A program made the position numbers and the translations under genes. Below the pieces are notes generated by a model, which did no database searches, was not told where the DNA came from, and was given only the letters and a program-made list of their open reading frames with translations. Shown here piece by piece: positions 15,201 to 19,906 of a stretch of 19,906 bases of DNA. Source of the stretch: DAOVDI01 sp965373045 (lineage in GTDB: Bacteria > Acidobacteriota > Aminicenantia > Aminicenantales > Aminicenantaceae); assembly GCA_965373045.1 (NCBI GenBank), contig CBDVEQ010000020.1, positions 1 to 19,906 on the forward strand. Reading direction: 5' to 3'. Each line of letters begins with the position of its first letter. Position 1 is the stretch's first letter.

Positions 15201-15351
15201 CGGAGAAAGTCCAGGGGCCGATAGAACGCCACTTAAAAATATCCAGATCCTTTGTGATTACAGGAATTTTCCCATACACAGGACTCATCCCCGAAAATAT
15301 TATTAAAAGGAAGATCATACACAGGATAAAAAGGCTCGTCTGTTTTTTCAT
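12214..15351 (-). CDS. Exported Asp-box (BNR/sortilin-like) beta-propeller protein, 1045 aa
   Basis: The protein starts with a typical signal peptide (MKKQTSLFILCMIFLLIIFS..., cleavage likely after about residue 27). It contains many Asp-box motifs of the S/T-x-D-x-G-x-T-W form: STDAGKTW, STNGGKTW, SIDGGKTW, SNDQGETW, TWDGGKHW, SMDGGVNW, TRDMGKTW and TMDQGKNW. These repeats form the blades of VPS10/sialidase-type propellers, probably two stacked ones. A charged insert of about 110 residues (near 320-410, helical) interrupts the series. The last about 110 residues (LGEFARANNPP..., AGTYKVTLVVDDKEV) look like a FlgD-like Ig fold that often ends such proteins. No catalytic residues of sialidases or peptidases are recognised, so glycan/protein binding or an unknown hydrolase are both open. 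GGAGG precedes the ATG and the stop is TAG. It converges with the BlaR1-like gene with only 30 nt between. Confidence 0.85.
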   Translation of the reverse strand: MKKQTSLFILCMIFLLIIFSGMSPVYGKIPVITKDLDIFKWRSIGPWTFSGRITDFAVPKGQSQIYYVATATGGLWKTQDSGISFKPIFEKYGNMSMGHIAIAPSDPNILYLGTGEAHHARSTAHGNGLWKSTDAGKTWSHIGLKDSYIIPKIAIDSTNPDIVYVAAEGKLYDNKTDCQRGLFKSTNGGKTWEQVLDLKDRGVGDFVIDPTNSDIIIACAYKTYRRTWTFIDKQAGNHLYKSIDGGKTWKKLTEGLPMNIKTGRSGLVIYDKDPRIVYVRLDEEVDLGFDQRENRCLFRTGSIFKDGCYFNWFKSFKIHPKIAKLVQFEPIQADSEKKLADKLNDLIKDKEFRTKIGIDIAAFNAKARDVYKKDKDIIGLIEKIETMLNKKDTETEEKPSSRTKGRYQVINRYILQIFYAGAFRLMQPIKYNGVIYRSNDQGETWTRKTEFKIGGSSLPLNRATAGYYGRMIIDPNNDQILYLADVIVKRSTDGGKIFKNTPWTGAHKAHVDTRVVWIDPLNSNHILNGNDGGVSETWDGGKHWSQKETISAQQFYDISADNEMPYNVMGGTQDNGCWIGPSQNRNSYGVYPSDWTYLPSGDGFFVVRDWWNPEYIYFESQFGASRRMNFKTGRTISLSRRNTEEERAEGKAPQRYQWDSPIVLSPHNPGIVFICSQYVHRSLNRGEKGSWQTISPDLSKYDKKRIQESKLTNLQYATIYTFAESPVKPGIYWAGTDDGNLKMSMDGGVNWTNITALYYNKKGKLKKKHPEGAVLPYDRWVSRVEPSNHDAETCYVTYSGYRTHNEDTSYIYVTRDMGKTWKDIGCGMKNPVRDIEEDPDNPDVLYIATDYGIYVTMDQGKNWMEISSSAPDVIIMDMDIQKRERDLAIATYGRGFYIADIQPFKEFTAKTFAKDAFLFDIQRVVKWAMIKRRGQTLGEFARANNPPVQGVFYYYLKDKVKSVKLVIKDLGGEELITLKGRPARGIRKAVWNLRKKPKKAEGSQQSRRRSSRAMVEAGTYKVTLVVDDKEVMTRKFKVIDDPILK

Positions 15352-15380
15352 GACGCCTCCAAAAAAATATTTGAAACTTC

Positions 15381-15409
15381 CTTATATCACAGGATGATAA
15401 GAGGTTCAA
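15381..15409 (-). promoter_or_regulatory. Predicted promoter of the Asp-box protein gene
   Basis: On the minus strand TTGAAC (plus 15404-15409) and TATAAG (plus 15381-15386) are exactly 17 nt apart. The predicted start lies about 20-25 nt before the ATG, leaving room for the GGAGG site. The gene is therefore probably transcribed independently of ahcY. Confidence 0.6.
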
Positions 15410-15451
15410 TTCTTGTTATTTGATTGCGTAAGGAGGGAAGAAAGGTGAATA

Positions 15452-16897
15452 TCAATACCGGTAATTTTCTGATTTATAGGGCCCTTCCTTGGGTATTCCC
15501 AGGTATTCGGCCTGTTTATCAGTCAGTTCGGTCAATGTCACCCCGAGATGATCCAGGTGTAAACGGGCTACTTCTTCATCCAATTTTTTGGGTAAAAGGT
15601 AAACGCCGATTTCTGGCTTGTCTTTGGCCAGGGCGATCTGTGCTAGAATCTGGTTAGTAAAGGAATTGGACATCACGAAGCTGGGATGTCCTGTAGCGCA
15701 GCCCAGATTCACAAGCCTGCCTTCGGCTAACATGAATATCTGGTGTCCGTCCAGGAATGTATAACAATCCGTCTGTGGTTTAATAGTTTCGCGTTTGACT
15801 CCGGGTGCATTATTCAGCTGCTCAGTCTGGATCTCGTTATCGAAATGACCGATATTGCAGACAATGGACTGGTCATTCATTTTTTCCATATGTTCAAGGG
15901 TGATCACATCGACATTGCCGGTGGCAGTAACAAAAATATTGCCTTCTTCAAGCCCCTGCTCCACTGTGACAACACGATAACCTTCCATGGCTGCCTGGAG
16001 CGCGCAAATGGGATCTATCTCGGTTATCAGCACTTTGGCGCCATAGCCGCGCATGGACTGAGCACAGCCTCTTCCCACATCGCCATATCCGCATATGACC
16101 ACGGTTTTCCCGGCGAGCATCACATCTGTGGCACGTTTAATCCCATCAGCCAGGGATTCGCGGCAGCCATAAATATTGTCAAATTTGGATTTTGTCACGG
16201 AGTCATTGACATTGTAGGCAGCAAATAACAGGGTTCCGGCCTCATGCATCTGTTCCAGCCGATGAACGCCTGTCGTGGTCTCTTCCGAAACACCGATGAT
16301 CTCCTTAACGATGGTATGCCAGTGTTCCGGCTGGTTTGCGATCATTTCTCTGAGATTGGATTCCAATGCTATTTCATCTCCACTGGCTGCTGTTGTTGGA
16401 ACCAGTTCGCCTTTTTCTGCATATTCCTTTTCCAGAGCGAAACCACGATGTACCATAAGAGTTGCATCACCACCGTCATCCACGATCAACTGAGGGCCTT
16501 TATTGCCTGGGAATGTCAGGGCTTGTCTGGTACACCACCAGTATTCATCGAGCGTTTCCCCTTTCCAGGCAAATACAGGAATTCCTTCAGCAGCGATAGC
16601 CGCAGCCGCATGGTCCTGAGTGGAGAAAATATTGCAGCTGGCCCAGCGGACATCAGCTCCAAGTTCATGTAAGGTTTCAATCAACACCGCTGTTTCCACG
16701 GTCATATGCAGTGACCCGCTTATGCGGCATCCCTGCAAAGGTTTTTCTTTACTATACTTATGGCGCAATGCCATTAGTCCTGGCATTTCCTTTTTCGCCA
16801 TAGCAATGACTTTGCGGCCGGCTTCGGCCAAATTGATATCTTTTACCTTATAGGGTAATTCATTATCATTCATAATCAGTTTTTCGATAACACTCAT
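15452..16897 (-). CDS. ahcY: Adenosylhomocysteinase (S-adenosylhomocysteine hydrolase)
   Basis: The enzyme reversibly splits S-adenosylhomocysteine into adenosine and homocysteine, relieving product inhibition of methyltransferases. All landmarks are present: SGSLHMTVETAVLIETL (60-76), CNIFSTQDHAAAA (88-100), the NVNDSVTKSKFDN substrate segment (229-241), the NAD-binding VVICGYGDVGRGCAQ (266-280), CNIGHFDNEI, and the conserved C-terminal KSENYRY. At 481 residues it is the long form, with an extra segment around residues 155-200 (SGDEIALESNLREMI...) absent from the shorter human-type enzyme. The WWCT motif (120-123) is present. It starts 13 nt after the metK stop with an AAGGAT site, so the two are cotranscribed. 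Cytoplasmic homotetramer in the family. Confidence 0.98.
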   Translation of the reverse strand: MSVIEKLIMNDNELPYKVKDINLAEAGRKVIAMAKKEMPGLMALRHKYSKEKPLQGCRISGSLHMTVETAVLIETLHELGADVRWASCNIFSTQDHAAAAIAAEGIPVFAWKGETLDEYWWCTRQALTFPGNKGPQLIVDDGGDATLMVHRGFALEKEYAEKGELVPTTAASGDEIALESNLREMIANQPEHWHTIVKEIIGVSEETTTGVHRLEQMHEAGTLLFAAYNVNDSVTKSKFDNIYGCRESLADGIKRATDVMLAGKTVVICGYGDVGRGCAQSMRGYGAKVLITEIDPICALQAAMEGYRVVTVEQGLEEGNIFVTATGNVDVITLEHMEKMNDQSIVCNIGHFDNEIQTEQLNNAPGVKRETIKPQTDCYTFLDGHQIFMLAEGRLVNLGCATGHPSFVMSNSFTNQILAQIALAKDKPEIGVYLLPKKLDEEVARLHLDHLGVTLTELTDKQAEYLGIPKEGPYKSENYRY

Positions 16898-16910
16898 GAT
16901 TATATCCTTT

Positions 16911-18086
16911 TTACAGATAGGTCTTTAAACGGTCTGTCATATTGGTTTTTTCCCAGGAGAAATTATCACCATTCCGTCCAAAATGGCCATAGGCAGCCGT
17001 AAGCCTGTAACGGGGCTGTTTTAGCTGCAGATGATCGATAATCAGGCTGGGTTTTAAAGGGAATACTTCACGTACGATCTCGGTCAGACGTTCATCGTCC
17101 AATTTCCCGGTGCCGAATGTATGTATACTCAGAGAAGTCGGTTCAGCCACACCTATGCTGTAGGATAGCTGTACCTGACATCTGTCAGCCAGGCCGGCGG
17201 CTACGATATTCTTTGCAATATAACGGGCCATGTAAGTCCCGGAACGATCTACTTTAGACGGGTCCTTGCCGCTGAATGAGCCACCTCCGTGGGGAGCGTA
17301 TCCGCCGTAAGTGTCCACAATTATCTTGCGGCCGGTCAGGCCTGTGTCTGCTTCCGGGCCGCCTTTGACGAAACGCCCGGTGCCGTTCACAATAAAATCC
17401 TTTTCAAATGGCAGCCCGGTTTTTTCGAGGACGGGAATGATTATGTGTTTTGTTACCTGCTCGGAAACAAAGGCATGTTCTTTTTCCTCACTGCCGAATT
17501 TTTCGATCATGTCGTCATGCTGTGTAGCGATCACTACTTTAATGATACGAACCGGTTTGTCACCATCATATTCTATTGTAACCTGTGATTTTCCATCCGG
17601 ACGTAACCAGGCGAGGGTGCCATTTTTACGGGTTTCCGCCAGGAGTTGAGTGAGATGTTGAGCCAGTTGGATAGGCAGCGGCATTAATTCCTCTGTCTCG
17701 CGGCAAGCATATCCGAACATCAGTCCCTGGTCACCAGCACCCTGTTCATGATCCTCATCTTTATCCACTCCGCGGGCAATGTCTTCACTCTGTTGGTGGA
17801 GCAGGGATAATACGCGTACTTCTTTACTGGCCATCCCATAGGCTTCATTTATGTATCCGATCTCCTCAAGAGTCTTTTTTACCAGTGTTTCCACTTCAGC
17901 AAATCCGTTTGTACTCACTTCGCCGGCCACTACAATCAATCCTTTTGTGGCCAGAGTTTCGCAGGCAACACGGGATTCTGGATCCTGGCGTAATAGATCA
18001 TCCAGAATCGCGTCAGATATGGCATCGCACACCTTGTCAGGATGTCCTTCAGTAACCGATTCAGATGTAAATAAAAAGCGGCTCAT
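16911..18086 (-). CDS. metK: S-adenosylmethionine synthetase
   Basis: The enzyme makes S-adenosylmethionine from methionine and ATP. The full family length (391 residues) and all signatures are present: SVTEGHPDKVCDAISDAILD (His15, metal-binding Asp), GAGDQGLMFGYA, GRFVKGGPEADTGLTGRKI, the GGGSFSGKDPSKVDRSGTY P-loop, and SYSIGVAEP. The start ATG is 18084-18086 with a CGGAG site 7 nt upstream. It is the first gene of a metK-ahcY methyl-cycle operon. The transcript passes through a structured leader and an intrinsic terminator that ends about 20 nt before the start codon, so expression is probably set by attenuation. Confidence 0.98.
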   Translation of the reverse strand: MSRFLFTSESVTEGHPDKVCDAISDAILDDLLRQDPESRVACETLATKGLIVVAGEVSTNGFAEVETLVKKTLEEIGYINEAYGMASKEVRVLSLLHQQSEDIARGVDKDEDHEQGAGDQGLMFGYACRETEELMPLPIQLAQHLTQLLAETRKNGTLAWLRPDGKSQVTIEYDGDKPVRIIKVVIATQHDDMIEKFGSEEKEHAFVSEQVTKHIIIPVLEKTGLPFEKDFIVNGTGRFVKGGPEADTGLTGRKIIVDTYGGYAPHGGGSFSGKDPSKVDRSGTYMARYIAKNIVAAGLADRCQVQLSYSIGVAEPTSLSIHTFGTGKLDDERLTEIVREVFPLKPSLIIDHLQLKQPRYRLTAAYGHFGRNGDNFSWEKTNMTDRLKTYL

Positions 18087-18190
18087 ATTATTCTCCGTTC
18101 GCTGTAAAAAAAAAGCCGGCGCTTCACCGGCCTGACAGCCTTTTTAGCGCTTATCTAGGATTGGGGCAATATGGCTCAAATCCCACCAAA
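18087..18190 (-). promoter_or_regulatory. Structured metK leader, candidate riboswitch/attenuator of unassigned class
   Basis: From the predicted start near 18189 the leader is about 103 nt. It begins with a possible stem (GGATT at plus 18179-18183 with AATCC at plus 18157-18161). Then comes an AGCGCT segment (plus 18146-18151) whose GCGCT can pair with AGCGC in the terminator loop/arm (plus 18118-18123), a plausible antiterminator. It closes with an intrinsic terminator. I do not recognise the SAM-I, SAM-II, SAM-III or SAH consensus in it. Because the only good promoter lies upstream of the terminator, readthrough must be controlled. Ligand unknown; SAM, methionine or SAH are natural guesses. 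Confidence 0.6.
18106..18131 (-). terminator. Intrinsic terminator in the metK leader
   Basis: On the minus strand GCCGG (plus 18127-18131) pairs with CCGGC (plus 18115-18119) across a 7-nt loop and is followed by nine T residues (plus 18106-18114). Its 3' end is only 19 nt from the metK start codon. Confidence 0.85.
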
Positions 18191-18195
18191 AATTA

Positions 18196-18224
18196 AGTAT
18201 AAACGGTTTTTATTTAATGGTCAA
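18196..18224 (-). promoter_or_regulatory. Promoter of the metK-ahcY operon
   Basis: On the minus strand TTGACC (plus 18219-18224) and TATACT (plus 18196-18201) are separated by exactly 17 nt. It is the best sigma70-type match in this intergenic region and lies upstream of the terminator. Confidence 0.75.
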
Positions 18225-18253
18225 AGTATTTTACTCCATTATTTCCCGCTTTT

Positions 18254-18342
18254 CTCGCCGGCGAGTGAAACGAGCCAAACCCAATAAACTCTTGTCTCTT
18301 TTCTTTTCACTCGAACCCTCGACCCCTCGAATCCTTGAACCC
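18254..18342. repeat. Palindrome, inverted repeat and 8-bp tandem repeat block
   Basis: Three elements lie together: CTCGCCGGCGAG, a perfect 12-bp palindrome (18254-18265); CGAGTGAAA (18262-18270) with its perfect 9-bp inverted copy TTTCACTCG (18305-18313); and four tandem 8-mers (18311-18342) reading TCGAACCC, TCGACCCC, TCGAATCC, TTGAACCC. The block sits between the aminotransferase stop and the metK promoter. It may be a small non-coding repetitive element. Confidence 0.65.
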
Positions 18343-18352
18343 TCTCTTTTGG

Positions 18353-19438
18353 CTAAAGAGTATATTTGTTGAGTTCCAGCCCGTCCGGGACAGGAACAGC
18401 CTCCTTGTAGATATCCCAATAATAGGTTCTTGCCGCTCCAAGTTTTTCGTAGAGGGGGTGGGATTCGTCGGCATGGTGCGTAGCGATGACGTTTTCATGT
18501 TCATCAACCAGCAGCAGCGCCTGGGCGCGATTCAGGATACCAGCAGTGCCCACACTGCAGACAGCGATTAGCTGATTTGTTTTTGTCCATTCGATCAGTT
18601 CGCTGTAAGTTACGTGTTTTTCTTCGACCGGAGTGCCCATTTGTTCCAGAATAGTGCAGATTCCTATAATAGTTACAGAGGGAAGGATAAGCGGGCTTTC
18701 AGGGATCTTTATGACAGTACCGCTGCGCAGAGCGAATAAGCAGCAGGAAGAATCCCATTCCGTAATTTTGCGGGTTTTTATGGGGTCGTAGGGTCGGTCG
18801 TCAAGAAACATGGCTGAGGCTGCTTCTGGTAAGATCTTTTTTGCCGCATCAACTGCCTTAACGCTCATTAAATAATTGATCCCAAGTTTCAGACAGCCGG
18901 TGCCGTTGATACCGCAAGCCCGGACCATATTCGGGACCACGACTCCGGAAAAAGGTTCTCCCAAATAACGGTCATACCGGCAGACAGCCGCCCGGATGGC
19001 GGGGTTTTCCGGGAATGAGACACCGATAGACTGCTGCTCGTCCACAGTAAAAGGCCGGAGGTATCCCTGGACTCCGGCCTCGGCCATATCTGAGCAAAAG
19101 GCTGTTATGTCCGGTTCCCGGAAATATCGCAGGAACACTTCAGTGATTTCATCCGGGCCAGGAACCAGGGACTGCTGGCTTGCGCCAAGATTGAAGCTCA
19201 TGCTCCTTTGAAATCGCTCCAGGTTTTTCCTGAGATTCAAAAACAGGATCTCAATCCTGCCCTCCTGATTTTTTTTACAGAAGAAACGGATCCCTTCAAA
19301 GGCAAGAAATAATCCGTAATGAATGGACCGTGAAATAGCAAAAACTTTAGCGTCTGCTTCCTGTGTGCTGTATGTTTTGTTGTTTAAAAGATAAAGCATC
19401 TGTGTGTTTGCCCATTTTATTCCTTCAAATCCTGCCAT
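18353..19438 (-). CDS. Branched-chain-aminotransferase-like class IV PLP enzyme (divergent)
   Basis: The 361-residue protein follows the fold-type IV aminotransferase (IlvE/BCAT) plan. It has an N-terminal HYGLFLAFEGIRFF segment (40-53), the PLP-lysine segment GCLKLGINYLMSVKA (181-195, Lys184 aligned with the catalytic lysine of human-type KMGGNYG), ITEWDSS (225-231), ILPSVTIIGI (251-260) and the late GTAGIL (297-302). Differences from ordinary BCATs are clear: KLGINYL instead of KxGxNYA, WDSSCCLF where EVGTMNLF is usual, and a cysteine-rich N-terminal half. It may transaminate branched-chain or other amino acids, or have a changed reaction. AGGAGGAG lies just before the ATG; an in-frame start further upstream is not needed. 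The stop is TAG (18353-18355). It is upstream of metK in the same direction but separated by metK's own promoter. Confidence 0.75.
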   Translation of the reverse strand: MAGFEGIKWANTQMLYLLNNKTYSTQEADAKVFAISRSIHYGLFLAFEGIRFFCKKNQEGRIEILFLNLRKNLERFQRSMSFNLGASQQSLVPGPDEITEVFLRYFREPDITAFCSDMAEAGVQGYLRPFTVDEQQSIGVSFPENPAIRAAVCRYDRYLGEPFSGVVVPNMVRACGINGTGCLKLGINYLMSVKAVDAAKKILPEAASAMFLDDRPYDPIKTRKITEWDSSCCLFALRSGTVIKIPESPLILPSVTIIGICTILEQMGTPVEEKHVTYSELIEWTKTNQLIAVCSVGTAGILNRAQALLLVDEHENVIATHHADESHPLYEKLGAARTYYWDIYKEAVPVPDGLELNKYTL

Positions 19439-19524
19439 GATCTCCTCCTGTAATTATGAAGAATAATTCATATCATATTTTGTTCTTTAGATACAACAGG
19501 CTTTCCTATAAAATAGAGACCGCT
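19439..19524. other. Divergent intergenic region
   Basis: This short gap lies between two diverging genes. It holds the aminotransferase ribosome binding site, a small dyad ATGAA-N6-TTCAT (19456-19471) and a TATAAAAT box (19507-19514) close to the rightward start. No convincing -35 at normal spacing was found. Confidence 0.4.
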
Positions 19525-19906
19525 ATGGCATCCTATGAACCATTTGGATTTCTAACAGCAGAAGACCTGTTAGAAAAAGCTGAAGATCTGGGAATGGATC
19601 TACCCTTTCAGGAAAGTATTGATGTTCTGTTTGATAATATCCGGGTTGGATCCAGAACAGTGCCCAATCGGTTTGCTGTGCAACCTATGGAAGGATTTGA
19701 TGCTGAATTTAACGGCGCTCCGGGGGAAGTTGATCCTCTGTTGTGCCCCTCGTGTGGAGGCAAGATGTCAATCATCGCTTTCATAGCAGATCATAAAGTT
19801 ATCGGCAAGATTATCGCTCACCTCAAGCTCACCTTCATGGCCGAACGGCGTCCTCCTCCTCAAAGTGTCCAACAGGAACTCTTGATGGCAGCTGAAGAGA
19901 GTGGGG
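19525..19906 (+). CDS. Chimeric frame: OYE-type flavin oxidoreductase N-terminus joined to IS91-like transposase C-terminus (partial)
   Basis: The frame starts at ATG 19525 and runs off the right edge (127 codons). Residues 1-68 match the start of NADH:flavin oxidoreductase/old yellow enzyme proteins: a lead-in (FGFLTAEDLLEKAEDLG), then VLFDNIRVGSRTVPNRFAVQ and PMEGFDAEFNGAPGE, which normally continues into the TIM barrel (LTxRRYRxxAxGG). At codon 69 (19729) it changes to VDPLLCPSCGGKMSIIAFI, HKVIGKIIAHLKL and RRPPP, the zinc-ribbon tail seen at the C-terminus of IS91/Y2-type transposases. The rest of the barrel and the transposase catalytic part are both missing at the joint. This is a remnant of transposition or recombination, or an assembly join. 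The upstream AGAGACC is a weak ribosome binding site. Confidence 0.7.
   Translation, partial: MASYEPFGFLTAEDLLEKAEDLGMDLPFQESIDVLFDNIRVGSRTVPNRFAVQPMEGFDAEFNGAPGEVDPLLCPSCGGKMSIIAFIADHKVIGKIIAHLKLTFMAERRPPPQSVQQELLMAAEESG
19729..19906 (+). mobile_element. Remnant of an IS91-like transposase (C-terminal zinc ribbon)
   Basis: The translated segment has CPSCGGKM (Cys74 and Cys77 of the chimeric frame), IIAFI, VIGKIIAHL and a proline run (RRPPP), a combination known from the C-terminus of IS91/IS801-type rolling-circle transposases. No catalytic HUH/Y2 motifs are in the window, so only the tail is seen. The element's right end lies outside. Confidence 0.6.

Noticed and set aside
18087..18190. 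SAM-I (S-box) riboswitch before metK
   Set aside because: The leader is too short and its conserved core (the GAUGGAGGGA-type junction) is not visible.
18311..18342. CRISPR-like array
   Set aside because: The repeats are 8 bp long with no spacers, so this is a short tandem repeat and not CRISPR.
18231..18507. Short minus-strand frames across the repeat block upstream of metK
   Set aside because: They are low in recognisable content and overlap repeats and the end of the aminotransferase gene in another frame.
1..19906. tRNA or rRNA genes
   Set aside because: No T-loop-bearing cloverleaf or rRNA-like sequence was recognised; the TTCGA-like string at 18311-18342 is part of the tandem repeat.

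Overview
The window is a stretch of bacterial chromosome of moderate GC content, with 14 complete protein genes, one of them split by an in-frame stop codon, and one cut gene at each edge. The lineage cannot be proven from sequence alone. Three traits suggest Acidobacteriota, perhaps Aminicenantia-like: a large exported Asp-box beta-propeller protein, an exported CocE-type acyl hydrolase, and a BlaI/M56-peptidase pair carrying TonB C-terminal domains. This lineage call is an inference from family knowledge.

Positions 1-1786 (minus strand): a small RRM RNA-binding protein with a long leader, its rho-independent terminator, an easily missed 52-residue Lys/Arg-rich protein, and the N-terminal 373 codons of an exported CocE/X-Pro dipeptidyl-peptidase-like hydrolase that runs off the left edge.

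Positions 1964-9671 (plus strand): a tightly packed run that looks like one operon. It holds a stand-alone GMP-synthase ATP-pyrophosphatase (archaeal GuaAb type), a cytoplasmic (alpha/alpha)6-barrel glycosidase, an AGE-family sugar epimerase/isomerase, a phosphofructokinase homologue that has lost its canonical ATP loop, a xylose-isomerase-like TIM-barrel enzyme, and an ABC-F ATPase interrupted by an in-frame TAG. The four central genes overlap or nearly touch and look like a cytoplasmic sugar-processing cassette of unknown substrate.

Positions 9858-12183 (plus strand): a textbook sigma70-type promoter holding two BlaI-like palindromic operators, followed by a BlaI-family repressor and a BlaR1-like M56 membrane metallopeptidase. 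The extracytoplasmic part of the peptidase is not a penicillin sensor but two 85%-identical tandem TonB C-terminal domains. This is the most unusual regulatory system in the window.

Positions 12214-19438 (minus strand): a 1045-residue exported Asp-box beta-propeller protein with its own promoter, then ahcY and metK (the S-adenosylmethionine cycle) read as metK-ahcY. Their leader has a strong promoter, about 100 nt of structured RNA and an intrinsic terminator only about 20 nt before the metK start, which is the layout of a transcription attenuator or riboswitch. Upstream lie a compact repeat/palindrome block and a divergent branched-chain-aminotransferase homologue.

Positions 19525-19906 (plus strand): an open frame that begins as an old-yellow-enzyme-type flavin oxidoreductase and switches in frame, after 68 codons, into the zinc-ribbon C-terminus of an IS91-like transposase. 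It is a mobile-element scar or an assembly chimera.
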